From positions 98,623 to 162,622 of the forward strand of contig CASDRS010000005.1 in assembly GCA_949283255.1 (NCBI GenBank): a stretch of 64,000 nt of DNA. The letters run 5' to 3'. Source of the stretch: an uncultured bacterium. Lineage in GTDB: Bacteria; Cyanobacteriota; Vampirovibrionia; Gastranaerophilales; Gastranaerophilaceae. The notes beneath the pieces are model-generated. The model worked only from the letters and a program-made list of their open reading frames with translations. It ran no database searches and was not told the DNA's origin. Below, piece after piece: positions 31,856 to 40,769 of the stretch. The first letter of the stretch is position 1. Each line of letters starts with the position of its first letter. Both the position numbers and the translations under genes were made by a program.

Positions 31856-34018
31856 TTAGCAGCAAGAGCAAGCCGCACCGCAAGAACATCCAAGAGCCTT
31901 CTTAGCTTCTTCAAGTCTTACCTTGATACGACCATCAACTGCGATACCTTCACCTGTAGTTTCAGAAATCAACAATGGGTTGATATCCAACTCATCGATG
32001 AATTTGAAATCATTAACAAGTTGAGACAATCTCAACAATGTTTCTTGAATTTGATCAATTTGAGCAGGCTTAGTACCTCTAGCACCTTCTAACAATTTGT
32101 ATGCCTTAACTGATTTAATCATATCCATAGCATCAACATCTGTCAAAGGAGCGATTCTGAATGTTACGTCTTTCATAACTTCAACAAATACACCGCCTAA
32201 ACCAAACATCATCATAGGACCGTATTGAGGATCTGTTGCGATACCGCAAACCATTTCTCTTGAGCCCTTAACCATTTCTTGGATAATTACACCTTCAAGA
32301 CCTTCAAGCAATCCTTTTGCTTCCAATCTTTCTAGCAATCCTTTGTACTCTCTTCTCAATTGTTCTTCAGACTTGATGTTAACAACAACACCACCAACAT
32401 CTGTCTTGTGAGATGTTGTCTTTGAAGTCATCTTCATAACGACCGGATATCCGATTGAATTACCAAGTTCTACAACTTCATCTTCGTTAGTTGCTAAACC
32501 ATACTTACAAGCTCTGATACCGTATGCTTGAAGAACATCAATTGATTCCAAAGTTGTAAGTTGAGCACGACCTTCTGCTAATGATTTCTTGATAATGCTT
32601 TCAACTTTAGCTTTATCTACATCATAGCAAGGGATTTTACCTTCTGGTCTTTCCATCCACAATCTTTGTTGGTTCAATCTGTTCAAACCATCTGCAGCTT
32701 CTTCAGCATACATAAAGAATGGCATATTAACATCCATATCAGATAGTTTTGAGAAGAACTCATTCTTAGTCATGAATACACCAATAATTGGTTTTTCTGG
32801 ATGTTCTGCCTTAATTTCCATCAAAGCTTTTGCTACATCAATATCTTTCAAACCTAAGAATGGAAGATAAATTGTAATAATCATATCAACATTTTCATCA
32901 GCAATAACTGTTTCCAAAGTTTGTTTATAGTGTTCGATAGGAGCTGAAGCAATCATATCGATAGGGTTCTTAACAGAAGCTGCTGATGGAAGGAAACTTC
33001 TCAATTTAGCTTTTGTTTCATCAGAAATCTTAGCCATTTGCATACCGTATTCACAAACAGCATCTGTAGCCATAATTCCAGGACCGCCTGAGTTTGTAAT
33101 AATTGCTACTCTATCACCTTTTGGAATAGGGCAGTTAGCAAATACTTTTGCAGTTGCAAACAAGTTTTTCAAAGAAAATTCTCTGATTACACCTGATTGA
33201 TGCAACAATGCAGCAGCAGCTTTATCAGCACCGGCCAATGAACCTGTGTGAGATGATGCAGCTGAAGCACCTGCAGCTGAACGGCCTGATTTCAATGCCA
33301 AAATAGGTTTTTTCTTTGTAATTCTTGAAGCTAACTTTCTGAAGTTAGATGGGTTTTGAATTGATTCCATGTAAAGAAGAATTTGTTCTACATCTGAATC
33401 ATTTTCCCAATATTCAAGAGCTGTTTCAGCGTTTACATCTGCTTGGTTACCAATTGAAATGAACTGAGCAAAACCTAAGTTCAAATCCTTCAAGATGTTC
33501 AAAATACCGCCGCCTAAAGCACCTGATTGAGATACAAAACCGATGTTACCACGTTCAGGAAGTGATTCTGCAAAACATCCGTCCATTCTGATATCAGGGT
33601 GAGTGTTTACAACGCCTAAGCAGTTAGGACCTACACATCTCATACCATATTCTTTAATTTTTTCAACAAGTTGTTTTTCAAGTTCTGCACCTTCAGCACC
33701 TGTTTCTTTAAATCCTGCTGTAATGATACAAATACCTTTAATACCCTTTTCGTGGCACTGATCAATTGTTGATAATACAAATTTTGCATTTACAACGATA
33801 ATTGCTAAATCAACTTCACCAGGAACTTCTGTGATAGAAGTATATGCTTGTAAACCTTGGATAACTCCACCTTTAGGGTTTACAGGATAAATTTTCCCGT
33901 TAAACTTGTATTCTTCCAATCTTTTCATGATATCGGAACCAATAGTGTGATCTTTTGTAGACGCACCGATAACAGCTATTGATTTCGGCTTCATAATCTT
34001 GTCTAAATTACTATTCAT
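31856..34018 (-). CDS. ADP-forming acetate-CoA ligase, fused alpha-beta
   Basis: The enzyme converts acetyl-CoA + ADP + Pi to acetate + ATP + CoA, substrate-level energy conservation common in anaerobes. The alpha part has the CoA-binding IAVIGAS near residue 16, and a phospho-His in SSHTGSLAGADKAA. The beta part is an ATP-grasp domain (KMTSKTTSHKTDVGGV, EMVCGIATDPQYGPMMMFGLGGVFVE). The start at 34018 follows AAAGGACTAGAG; an upstream in-frame ATG lies within the preceding gene end. Length 720 aa. Odd feature: the chain ends in CSCGAACSCC, a Cys-rich tail not part of the family core. Confidence 0.92.
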   Translation of the reverse strand: MNSNLDKIMKPKSIAVIGASTKDHTIGSDIMKRLEEYKFNGKIYPVNPKGGVIQGLQAYTSITEVPGEVDLAIIVVNAKFVLSTIDQCHEKGIKGICIITAGFKETGAEGAELEKQLVEKIKEYGMRCVGPNCLGVVNTHPDIRMDGCFAESLPERGNIGFVSQSGALGGGILNILKDLNLGFAQFISIGNQADVNAETALEYWENDSDVEQILLYMESIQNPSNFRKLASRITKKKPILALKSGRSAAGASAASSHTGSLAGADKAAAALLHQSGVIREFSLKNLFATAKVFANCPIPKGDRVAIITNSGGPGIMATDAVCEYGMQMAKISDETKAKLRSFLPSAASVKNPIDMIASAPIEHYKQTLETVIADENVDMIITIYLPFLGLKDIDVAKALMEIKAEHPEKPIIGVFMTKNEFFSKLSDMDVNMPFFMYAEEAADGLNRLNQQRLWMERPEGKIPCYDVDKAKVESIIKKSLAEGRAQLTTLESIDVLQAYGIRACKYGLATNEDEVVELGNSIGYPVVMKMTSKTTSHKTDVGGVVVNIKSEEQLRREYKGLLERLEAKGLLEGLEGVIIQEMVKGSREMVCGIATDPQYGPMMMFGLGGVFVEVMKDVTFRIAPLTDVDAMDMIKSVKAYKLLEGARGTKPAQIDQIQETLLRLSQLVNDFKFIDELDINPLLISETTGEGIAVDGRIKVRLEEAKKALGCSCGAACSCC

Positions 34019-34064
34019 CTCTAGTCCTTTCTTTTTCTCCTTATTTATCACATTAATAAATATG

Positions 34065-34481
34065 TTATTCATCTTGCATTATTTGCATAAATTTTCGGCC
34101 TAACTTTGCAAAAAAGTCTTTACATTTTGCTCCAAAAGTATTGTTTTCAGGAAGTTTTTCATATTTTTTCGCTACATATTTGGCAACGGAATAATACAAA
34201 TCAGAACTGCCGTCTACTCTGGCTGCTGAAAGAAAAGTCTCAGCATAAGGCTTGTTTTTCTTTCCAAAATGTCCCGATTTTTGAGCCCTAAAAATTAACT
34301 TATTTTTGGCATAATCTTGAGTTATAAACAAATCATAATTTTTATTTTCAAATAATTGTTTTAATTTAGGAACTGAATTTCTTACTTGACGAGCAGGAAT
34401 TGCACTAAGATCTCCAACGATGTTTATTCCACCTTGAAAATTTGTATTATATTGTGAATTTGAGATATGCTCTACATTCAT
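34065..34481 (-). CDS. Hypothetical protein with FxG N-terminal motif, 138 aa
   Basis: No family recognised. The N-terminus carries NTNFQGGINIVGD, the same FxG motif as three other proteins here. The rest is a small alpha/beta domain rich in Lys and aromatic residues, with a basic C-terminal helix (FFAKLGRKFMQIM). The start at 34481 follows AAAGGA. It lies 46 bp upstream of the acetate-CoA ligase and may share a transcript with it. Confidence 0.65.
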   Translation of the reverse strand: MNVEHISNSQYNTNFQGGINIVGDLSAIPARQVRNSVPKLKQLFENKNYDLFITQDYAKNKLIFRAQKSGHFGKKNKPYAETFLSAARVDGSSDLYYSVAKYVAKKYEKLPENNTFGAKCKDFFAKLGRKFMQIMQDE

Positions 34482-34499
34482 TGAAATTCCTTTCAAAGA

Positions 34500-35141
34500 C
34501 TAATACCCGTTTACAATCCACTCTCTAACCCGCAATTTTGCGCCAAGTTCGGAAGCGACCTTCTCACAAGCTTCAATATCAAGACGTCTGCCTTTGTATC
34601 CATCTACTACGCTTGCAACTACTTCTACATTTTCGTCATAGCAAGCCTTTATAAATTTCTTCATCTCTTCATAAGCCTGAGGAAACTTTGGCTGGGATAA
34701 TTCATTATATTCATCTTCTGTAGGAGCATTAAGACTAACACTAAATTCGTCAATCAATCCTTTCAATTCAGGAACAACATTCCTTTTATGAATAAAGTTT
34801 GCATGCCCGTTCGTATTAACTCTTAATTTTGCCTCAGGATAAAGACTTTTTATATGTTTTGCAGTTTGCTTGAGCTCATCCAACTTAATCATAGGTTCGC
34901 CATAACCGCAAAAAACTACTTCAGGATGTTTATTCTCTACAAGAGAATGATGGAATTGGCAACAATTATCGAACTGAGCGAACACATCCTCTATAGGGTA
35001 ATTTTCATCGTCTAACCAAAGATTTTGCCCACAAACATCATCCTTGTCTTTTCTAAGGCAAAAAATACAATTGTTTGTACATCTATTAGTCAGATTTATA
35101 TAGATTTTCCCGTCCAGTAAATAAACTAAAGTATTTGCCAT
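34500..35141 (-). CDS. TatD-associated radical SAM protein
   Basis: The CxxxCxxC motif CTNNCIFC (about residues 20-27) binds the 4Fe-4S cluster that cleaves S-adenosylmethionine. CGYGEP and RVNTNGHAN are the expected SAM-site elements, and the last part (YKGRRLDIEACEKVASELGAK) fits the small (about 210 aa) family usually found beside or fused to tatD. No tatD gene is adjacent here. The start at 35141 is set by GAAAGG, nine bases upstream. The chemistry of the family is not known. Confidence 0.85.
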   Translation of the reverse strand: MANTLVYLLDGKIYINLTNRCTNNCIFCLRKDKDDVCGQNLWLDDENYPIEDVFAQFDNCCQFHHSLVENKHPEVVFCGYGEPMIKLDELKQTAKHIKSLYPEAKLRVNTNGHANFIHKRNVVPELKGLIDEFSVSLNAPTEDEYNELSQPKFPQAYEEMKKFIKACYDENVEVVASVVDGYKGRRLDIEACEKVASELGAKLRVREWIVNGY

Positions 35142-35228
35142 GGTTAACCTTTCGTCATTAAGATTATCGCATGGGCAAAAAATTTTTACAAGCAAAAAAT
35201 ACAAACTGCATTAAACAAAACGCAACAA

Positions 35229-35252
35229 TAAAAAAGGGATTAGAATAATCCC
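35229..35252 (-). terminator. Terminator of the flagellar operon
   Basis: GGGATT/AATCCC hairpin (35236-35252) followed on the minus strand by six T, located 85 bp after the hook-protein stop. Confidence 0.75.
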
Positions 35253-35336
35253 TCGACATAAAAATGGAGTTTAAGTCGTGCTTAAATCACATAGCAAAAT
35301 TTTCTGCTATGTTATAAAAGAAAATTTATTACCAAA

Positions 35337-36173
35337 TTATGAACCTACAAGACGCAAAGCTTCTTCCAGCAGTTCTTTATTAGAAGAAATCAATTTGTTA
35401 GAAATTTCCATCTGCAACTTTGCCATTTGGAAATAAGAAATATTTGCCTTAAAATCTGCGTTTGACAATTCTAACAAACCTGAACGAATTTCGCCATAAC
35501 CGAGAACAGGCTTACCTGACTCGGCAGTTTCAACGAACTTGCCATCTTGGAATTCATATAATGCGGCAGAATTATGGAAGTTTCTTGTCGTTATTCTATA
35601 CAAAGGCACTGAACGTTTTCCGTTGTCAGCTTTACCATAAATTGTACCATCATTTTTTATTTCATAATCATCATATTTACCAAGATATTTACCGTTGTTC
35701 GGGTCAATCCACATTTTGATATTTGTTGTAGGGATATCCAAAGAACCGCCTTTCATGGCAGTTTCCTGATACAAATCTGCTGTGATAGCTTTTGTACCCT
35801 GCATAATTTCACCCTTATCGTTTAGGATATAACCTTGAACGGTATTTCCTGCAGTATCTCTGTAAACACCTTCACCGTCAAATGTAAATTCTCCAAGACG
35901 AGTATAAATACTACGTCCGTCAGCATCTTTTACAAGGAAAAATCCTTTTCCTTCAAGAAACAAGTTTTCTGTTGCAGTACCCGGAGTAGATTTACCTTGC
36001 CCAAGGTTCTTTGCATAATCATCGGAAATTGCTCCACCTAAGAAGGTTTTAAAATTTACTTGCTTTTCACGAAACCCTGGTGTATATACGTTTGTCATGT
36101 TATCAGCAATAACATCCATCCAGTTTGAAGTTGATTTTTGAGTATTCAAAGCGGTTGTATATGAATCATTCAT
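35337..36173 (-). CDS. Flagellar hook/rod protein (FlgE/F/G family)
   Basis: A 278-aa axial protein of the flagellum. The N-terminal TALNTQKSTSNWMDVIADNMTN segment ending in TPGFREKQVNF is the rod/hook disordered-coil motif, and ELSNADFKANISYFQMAKLQ... at the C-terminus is its partner helix. LEGKGFFLVKDADGR and TRLGEFTFDGEG are the D1-domain signatures. Size suits FlgF/FlgG or a short FlgE; placement after fliK favours a hook protein. It overlaps fliK by 8 bp. Exported by the flagellar type III apparatus, so no signal peptide. Confidence 0.88.
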   Translation of the reverse strand: MNDSYTTALNTQKSTSNWMDVIADNMTNVYTPGFREKQVNFKTFLGGAISDDYAKNLGQGKSTPGTATENLFLEGKGFFLVKDADGRSIYTRLGEFTFDGEGVYRDTAGNTVQGYILNDKGEIMQGTKAITADLYQETAMKGGSLDIPTTNIKMWIDPNNGKYLGKYDDYEIKNDGTIYGKADNGKRSVPLYRITTRNFHNSAALYEFQDGKFVETAESGKPVLGYGEIRSGLLELSNADFKANISYFQMAKLQMEISNKLISSNKELLEEALRLVGS

Positions 36174-37107
36174 GAGCTCTCTCCTTATTATTTCTTTCCT
36201 CCTGTTCGTCTTTTTGACGACGTGATTGAGAATAATTCAAATCTCCATAAGAAATATTTTCTTCATCAAAACGCTGTCTCAAGAAATCAATATTATTTCT
36301 CAAATAATTCTCGACAGCTTTATCACCCGGAATAAAGTTAGCATTTATTTTGCCGCCCTTATCAACCTGCAAAATTACAGATATATCTTTATCAAAATCT
36401 ATTCTGAAAGGCTGATTTGTCTTAGATGATTCTTTCAAAGCTTCAATTAATGCTGCAGAAGCCTTTGCAGTAGATTGAACCATCTTTACATCACCCTGCT
36501 GTAATGCTTTTTGGAATTCTGACGCAATACTTCCCATAGACATATCGGTTTTGGAAACCAAATCCGCAAAGAATTTTGCATCTGCATCGGACATTTTAAC
36601 TGAAGAATAATCAACAGAAGTGTGCATGCCGGAAATCTGGCTTCTTGTAGAAGCACTCATCGGATTTACATTTACAAAATTAAAGTTTCCTCCGTTTGCA
36701 TTCATATATGCTTGTACTTGATCTGATAACGCTGAATAAGCTTGTTGACCCTGCTGTCCTTGTTGGTTTTGCTGTCCTTGCTGACCTTGTTGATCTGTTG
36801 TCGAAATTTCTCCTTTAAGGGTCTGCGTATTATCAGCTTGTTTTTCTTTAGCTGTTTTATCTACATTTTTATCTTCTGTCTTTTTAGTTTCTTTTTTCTC
36901 TGACTTTTGGGTCTCGGAAACTTTTTCTTCGTTATCAACATCTTTTGTATTTTCAGTTTCGTTTGCTTCTTCAGCTTTAGTCGTTTTCATCTCATCCTGA
37001 AAAGATGTAGAACTTCCTGAGAAGCGCTTTGCCTGAGTAGCAGAGGCCGTATTTGCCATTTCACTACTGGAAAATATAGCTGTCTTTGCCATTGTATCTA
37101 CATTCAT
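36166..37107 (-). CDS. fliK: Flagellar hook-length-control-like protein (FliK)
   Basis: The protein has a disordered Lys/Glu/Thr-rich N-terminal half with a Gln-Gly tract (QQGQQGQQNQ..., about residues 105-125) and a compact C-terminal domain (about 220-300) with beta-strand pattern RIDFDKDISVILQVDKGGKI, as in FliK C-terminal substrate-switch domains. Sequence identity is weak, as usual for FliK, so the call rests on architecture and position between fliJ and the hook gene. The Gln-Gly tract is a slippage-prone repeat that could change ruler length. Confidence 0.75.
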   Translation of the reverse strand: MNVDTMAKTAIFSSSEMANTASATQAKRFSGSSTSFQDEMKTTKAEEANETENTKDVDNEEKVSETQKSEKKETKKTEDKNVDKTAKEKQADNTQTLKGEISTTDQQGQQGQQNQQGQQGQQAYSALSDQVQAYMNANGGNFNFVNVNPMSASTRSQISGMHTSVDYSSVKMSDADAKFFADLVSKTDMSMGSIASEFQKALQQGDVKMVQSTAKASAALIEALKESSKTNQPFRIDFDKDISVILQVDKGGKINANFIPGDKAVENYLRNNIDFLRQRFDEENISYGDLNYSQSRRQKDEQEERNNKERAHE

Positions 37108-37109
37108 TT

Positions 37110-37598
37110 TTAATCTACCTCCAGTTCTGCCAACTGCCTCAATATTTCTTTTTCTTCTTCTTCCTGACGCTCCCTGCTTTGTGCAAAATATCTTGTTACG
37201 CCAAGTTCCGAATACTGTTTTAATTCTGCTTTTTTTTCTTCTTCGAGATAAAGTTCTTTGTTTTTCTCTTTGTGTTTTTCAAGAACCTTTACCGCCTGCT
37301 CAAGTTTAACCAGTTTTTGTTTTTCAATATCGAGTTGTCGCTGAGCTTCTACACGAATTTGTTCTAATTGTTCGGCTTTTTCCCAAAGATGGATAAGATA
37401 CTTGTCATACGTGTCATACATCATTGGATCAGCCTTACGCATATTTACCTGCGTAGCCTGTATCTCTTCGTTATTTTTTCTGATATTCTCTTCCGCAACA
37501 AAAACGGCTTGCTGGGCTTTTTGGACTACCAATAATTGCTCTTCTTTTTTGCGGATTCTGAAATCCAGAATTTTTTGTAATCTGTATCGAAAAGGCAT
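37110..37598 (-). CDS. fliJ: FliJ-like flagellar export chaperone
   Basis: A 162-aa all-helical, heavily charged coiled-coil protein with the FliJ-like opening FRYRLQKILDFRIRKKEEQL. FliJ binds FliH/FliI and FlhA and promotes export of hook and filament proteins. It is 2 bp upstream of fliK, forming a fliJ-fliK-hook operon. No fliI is adjacent, so the cluster is only a piece of the flagellar regulon. Confidence 0.82.
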   Translation of the reverse strand: MPFRYRLQKILDFRIRKKEEQLLVVQKAQQAVFVAEENIRKNNEEIQATQVNMRKADPMMYDTYDKYLIHLWEKAEQLEQIRVEAQRQLDIEKQKLVKLEQAVKVLEKHKEKNKELYLEEEKKAELKQYSELGVTRYFAQSRERQEEEEKEILRQLAELEVD

Positions 37599-37688
37599 TT
37601 TAGACTACACTTTCTTGCTTATATTATGGAGTATCTAAGCAAGATGATAAACATCTAAACGTATGATATATTTAATGATGTTTTTTCA

Positions 37689-38234
37689 TTAGTCAATAAT
37701 ATGAACACCTGTTCCTGTACCAAATTGTCTGTTATTGCGAAACCAGCCGTTCGTGCCGTAATAGTCTCGATAACGTCCGTAATTTGAGCCATAACCGTTA
37801 GAGCCGTAACTGTAATAAGGATTTACAGGAGGGGTCAAACCTGTCGGACAACCCATAAAACTTGAACTTACAGTATCTAAAATATTGCGCCATTTCCCGC
37901 CTGAATTATTCACAGGAGTAACGTTTGTATTATTATTATAATTTACTATTAAATTATTTATACGCTGCTCCAATGAGGTATTAGGATATGTTCTGTTAAA
38001 AACCGTTCGCTCTAATCTGTTTAATCTCGTGTTCAAATTTTGATTTTGATAAGTTCTGCCGTAAACAGACATCTCTACATCCGAAAGCTTATTACTGTTA
38101 TAATCACCTGCAGTATAATTCCCGTCATAATAATTATTTCTTATTGGTGTCTGGGTCGTAACATATCTTGTAGCGGCAAATACCGGCGCAAAAGTTGTAA
38201 CAAGCAATGCAAAAATAATTAAAATGTTTTTCAT
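37689..38234 (-). CDS. Secreted protein with RLxxLE-type tandem motif, 181 aa
   Basis: Signal peptide cleaved near VFA|AT (about residue 20). A tandem of two about 22-residue units follows: SDVEMSVYGRTYQNQNLNT-RLNRLE and RTVFNRTYPNTSLEQ-RINNL. Such units (E...FG.xYx....RL..LE) are widespread in secreted proteins of cyanobacteria and melainabacteria. The C-terminus is Tyr/Gly/Asn-rich and probably disordered. Function unknown; perhaps peptidoglycan or envelope association (inference). Confidence 0.7.
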   Translation of the reverse strand: MKNILIIFALLVTTFAPVFAATRYVTTQTPIRNNYYDGNYTAGDYNSNKLSDVEMSVYGRTYQNQNLNTRLNRLERTVFNRTYPNTSLEQRINNLIVNYNNNTNVTPVNNSGGKWRNILDTVSSSFMGCPTGLTPPVNPYYSYGSNGYGSNYGRYRDYYGTNGWFRNNRQFGTGTGVHIID

Positions 38235-38377
38235 AAATATACTCCTCTGATTTTTATAATGGGAGTTTATCGAAAAGTATTATTTTATACATTCCACTGA
38301 CGGGGAATAAGGATTTTATTGCGGGTAAAATATTTTTGTTATATCCTAAAAACAGAATAGTTAAGGAGAGAATTAAA

Positions 38378-39328
38378 ATGGTTAAAAACAGAATTGGTAT
38401 AGATGTTGGCGGGACTAATGTTAAACTTGCACTTGTTACAAGCGAAGGTAAAATCATATATTCAAATTCCATCCCAACAAGAGCTGAAATGGGTTATGAA
38501 TATACCGTTGACAATATCAAACAAGCAATCAGAGACTTGCTCCAAGAAACAAGCGTAAATCCTAAAGATGTAGAAGGTATCGGATTTGGCTTCCCGGGGC
38601 AAGTAGATTACAAATCAGGTATAGTAAGACTGGCTCCTAATATTCCTGGTTGGGTTGATGTTCCGATTGCTAAGATGATTGAAGATGAATTTCATATTCC
38701 AACACGTGTAGACAACGACGTAAGATGTGCTGCATTAGGAGAATTAAACTTCGGAGCAGGCAAAGGATGTGAAAACCTTATTTGTATAACAGTTGGAACA
38801 GGTATCGGATCAGGACTTATCGTAAACGGTAAACTTGTTAGAGGTGCTTCAAATGCCGCAGGTGAAATCGGACACATCAAACTTCAAATGCACGACGGCC
38901 CTATTTGCGGATGCGGAGACACAGGATGTCTTGAAGCATTTGCGTCAGGTCCTGCAATAGTTGCAATGGCAGAAGATTATATCAAAGGTGGGAAATCTAC
39001 AAAATTTAGAGAACTTGCAAATCCTGATATCACTCCATATATAGTTTGCGAAGCTGCAAAGGCAGGAGATCCTGTTGCAAAGAGAATTTTCACTATTATG
39101 GGAGAATACATCGGTATAGGACTTGCCAGTGTTGTTAACCTTCTGAACCCTGAAAAAGTAATTATCGGTGGTGGAGTTGCTGCAGCTGGAAGCTTCTTGA
39201 TGGATCCGCTAAAAGAAACTCTTAAAAAACGCGCAATGAAAATTGCAGGCGAAACAGTAGATGTAGTTCCTGCTCAATTAGGTAACACTGCTGGTGTTAT
39301 CGGTGCAAGCTTATTAATTGAAAGCTAA
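38378..39328 (+). CDS. ROK-family glucokinase
   Basis: ROK kinase phosphorylating glucose (or a related hexose) with ATP. IGIDVGGTNVKLALV near residue 7 is the phosphate-binding loop. GEIGHIKL and the zinc motif CGCGDTGCLEAFASG (about residues 182-196) are ROK signatures, and the catalytic Asp lies in RVDNDV. The start at 38378 is set by AAGGAG nine bases upstream; the ATG 42 bp earlier has none. At 316 aa it is typical of bacterial GlcK. Monocistronic with its own terminator. Confidence 0.92.
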   Translation: MVKNRIGIDVGGTNVKLALVTSEGKIIYSNSIPTRAEMGYEYTVDNIKQAIRDLLQETSVNPKDVEGIGFGFPGQVDYKSGIVRLAPNIPGWVDVPIAKMIEDEFHIPTRVDNDVRCAALGELNFGAGKGCENLICITVGTGIGSGLIVNGKLVRGASNAAGEIGHIKLQMHDGPICGCGDTGCLEAFASGPAIVAMAEDYIKGGKSTKFRELANPDITPYIVCEAAKAGDPVAKRIFTIMGEYIGIGLASVVNLLNPEKVIIGGGVAAAGSFLMDPLKETLKKRAMKIAGETVDVVPAQLGNTAGVIGASLLIES

Positions 39329-39352
39329 AAATATCAAATTTATATGTAAAAT

Positions 39353-39385
39353 AAAAGCCCTATATAAATAGGGCTTTTATTTTTT
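39353..39385 (+). terminator. Terminator of the glucokinase gene
   Basis: AAAAGCCCTAT and ATAGGGCTTTT pair around ATAA and are followed by a run of about nine T interrupted once. It can also serve the convergent 93-aa gene. Confidence 0.88.
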
Positions 39386-39396
39386 TTACTTAACAC

Positions 39397-39678
39397 TTAT
39401 GTCTCTCTGATATAATAATTACCTTTTCTCGGAGATTCTTCTATAATCAATCCTTTAATATTATCAAACCACGCACATATTTCAGCTACGTCACTATTAT
39501 ATTTCATAGCCAAAGATACTGCTGCATTTTTGTTTTCTTGATCAGGAAACATAATTTTAGTTCCGCCAACCAAAAATACATAATTTAACTTCTGACCTTT
39601 TTCGTAAACCTGTTTTGAAACAAGAATGCTATCCTTGTCAAAGTTTACGTTGCCAATGCTAACTTTTTCGGACGCCAT
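39397..39678 (-). CDS. Small hypothetical protein, 93 aa
   Basis: No family recognised. The protein is soluble and mixed alpha/beta, ending RKGNYYIRET. AAAGGAG precedes the ATG by seven bases, giving strong translational support. It is alone, divergent from holA. Confidence 0.65.
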   Translation of the reverse strand: MASEKVSIGNVNFDKDSILVSKQVYEKGQKLNYVFLVGGTKIMFPDQENKNAAVSLAMKYNSDVAEICAWFDNIKGLIIEESPRKGNYYIRET

Positions 39679-39809
39679 AGTGTATCTCCTTTAATCACCT
39701 AATCATGTTTTATTTAACTATATATATTAAGTACATGTTTGAATGCAAACTAACATCATGTTAAATAATCGTTACAATCCGTTACAAGTTCTTATAATAT
39801 AATATAGCT

Positions 39810-40766
39810 ATGGCTATTTATTTTATCCACGGGGAAGAAGATTTTAATATTGAAAAAGAAATTGAGAAATTGAAAGCTTCTCTTGATAAGGATTTTTCTG
39901 AAATGAGTTTTAAAATATATGAGAGTCCTAAATTTCCGGATCTTCTCGCAATACTAAACTCACAGCCTATGATGTTTGGAAAAATGCTTATTGTAATCAA
40001 ATGTCTTGAGTATTTTTCCAAAACTTTCGACGATAAAGAATTGAAAGAAATTGCCAAAGCTCTGGAAAACAACAGTGAAAATGTAGATATAGCATTTGTT
40101 GCAGAACTTCCTCGGGATGAAGGCAAAAAACTAGACAGCAGGAAAAAATTTTACAAACTACTCGCAAAATATAACGATATAGAATGTCCTACAATCCCAA
40201 CATACAAAACTGCAAAACTGGAAGCTTGGATAAAAAAACAAGCACAGTCTAAAAAAATAAAAATGACACAAGATGCCATCACAAGGCTAATTGCACAAAT
40301 TGGGAATAATTTAAGACAGATTGATAAAGAGCTTGATAAATTACAACTAGCAGCATATCCAGAAACACTTATTTCCGCAGAAATGGTTAAAGAAAATTGC
40401 ATTTCAAACGAGGATTTATTTGCATTTTCAGACTACATTATGGCAGGCGAAACAGACAAAGCTCTGCTTGAATACCACAAACTTCTTGAAAAGAAATACT
40501 GCTTAGAAATTGTCTCAACCTTACAGACAATGCTTAGAAGATGGATTGTGCTAAAAGCAAAGGCTCCTGAATTATCAACATTTGAACTGGCAAAACTGAC
40601 CGGTCAACACGAATACGTAGTTAAATTGACTTTACAAAAGCTAAAAAAAACAAATTTAAAATACTTAGTAAACTTAAAAGAAAATATTACTGAGGCAGAA
40701 TACAGAATTAAAGCAGGACTTTCATTAAATCCTGAAGCTGAAATTGAAAGGGCACTGTTTAAATAA
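39810..40766 (+). CDS. holA: DNA polymerase III delta subunit
   Basis: HolA opens the beta clamp during loading. The 318-aa protein begins IYFIHGEEDF, the usual FxGxExxL-like start of delta, followed by AAA+-like domain I and II and a helical C-terminal domain (ending YRIKAGLSLNPEAEIERALF, which fits the family's K..G......LE...L pattern). It is immediately followed by holB (3 bp), so both small clamp-loader subunits are made together. Confidence 0.9.
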   Translation: MAIYFIHGEEDFNIEKEIEKLKASLDKDFSEMSFKIYESPKFPDLLAILNSQPMMFGKMLIVIKCLEYFSKTFDDKELKEIAKALENNSENVDIAFVAELPRDEGKKLDSRKKFYKLLAKYNDIECPTIPTYKTAKLEAWIKKQAQSKKIKMTQDAITRLIAQIGNNLRQIDKELDKLQLAAYPETLISAEMVKENCISNEDLFAFSDYIMAGETDKALLEYHKLLEKKYCLEIVSTLQTMLRRWIVLKAKAPELSTFELAKLTGQHEYVVKLTLQKLKKTNLKYLVNLKENITEAEYRIKAGLSLNPEAEIERALFK

Positions 40767-40769
40767 AAA

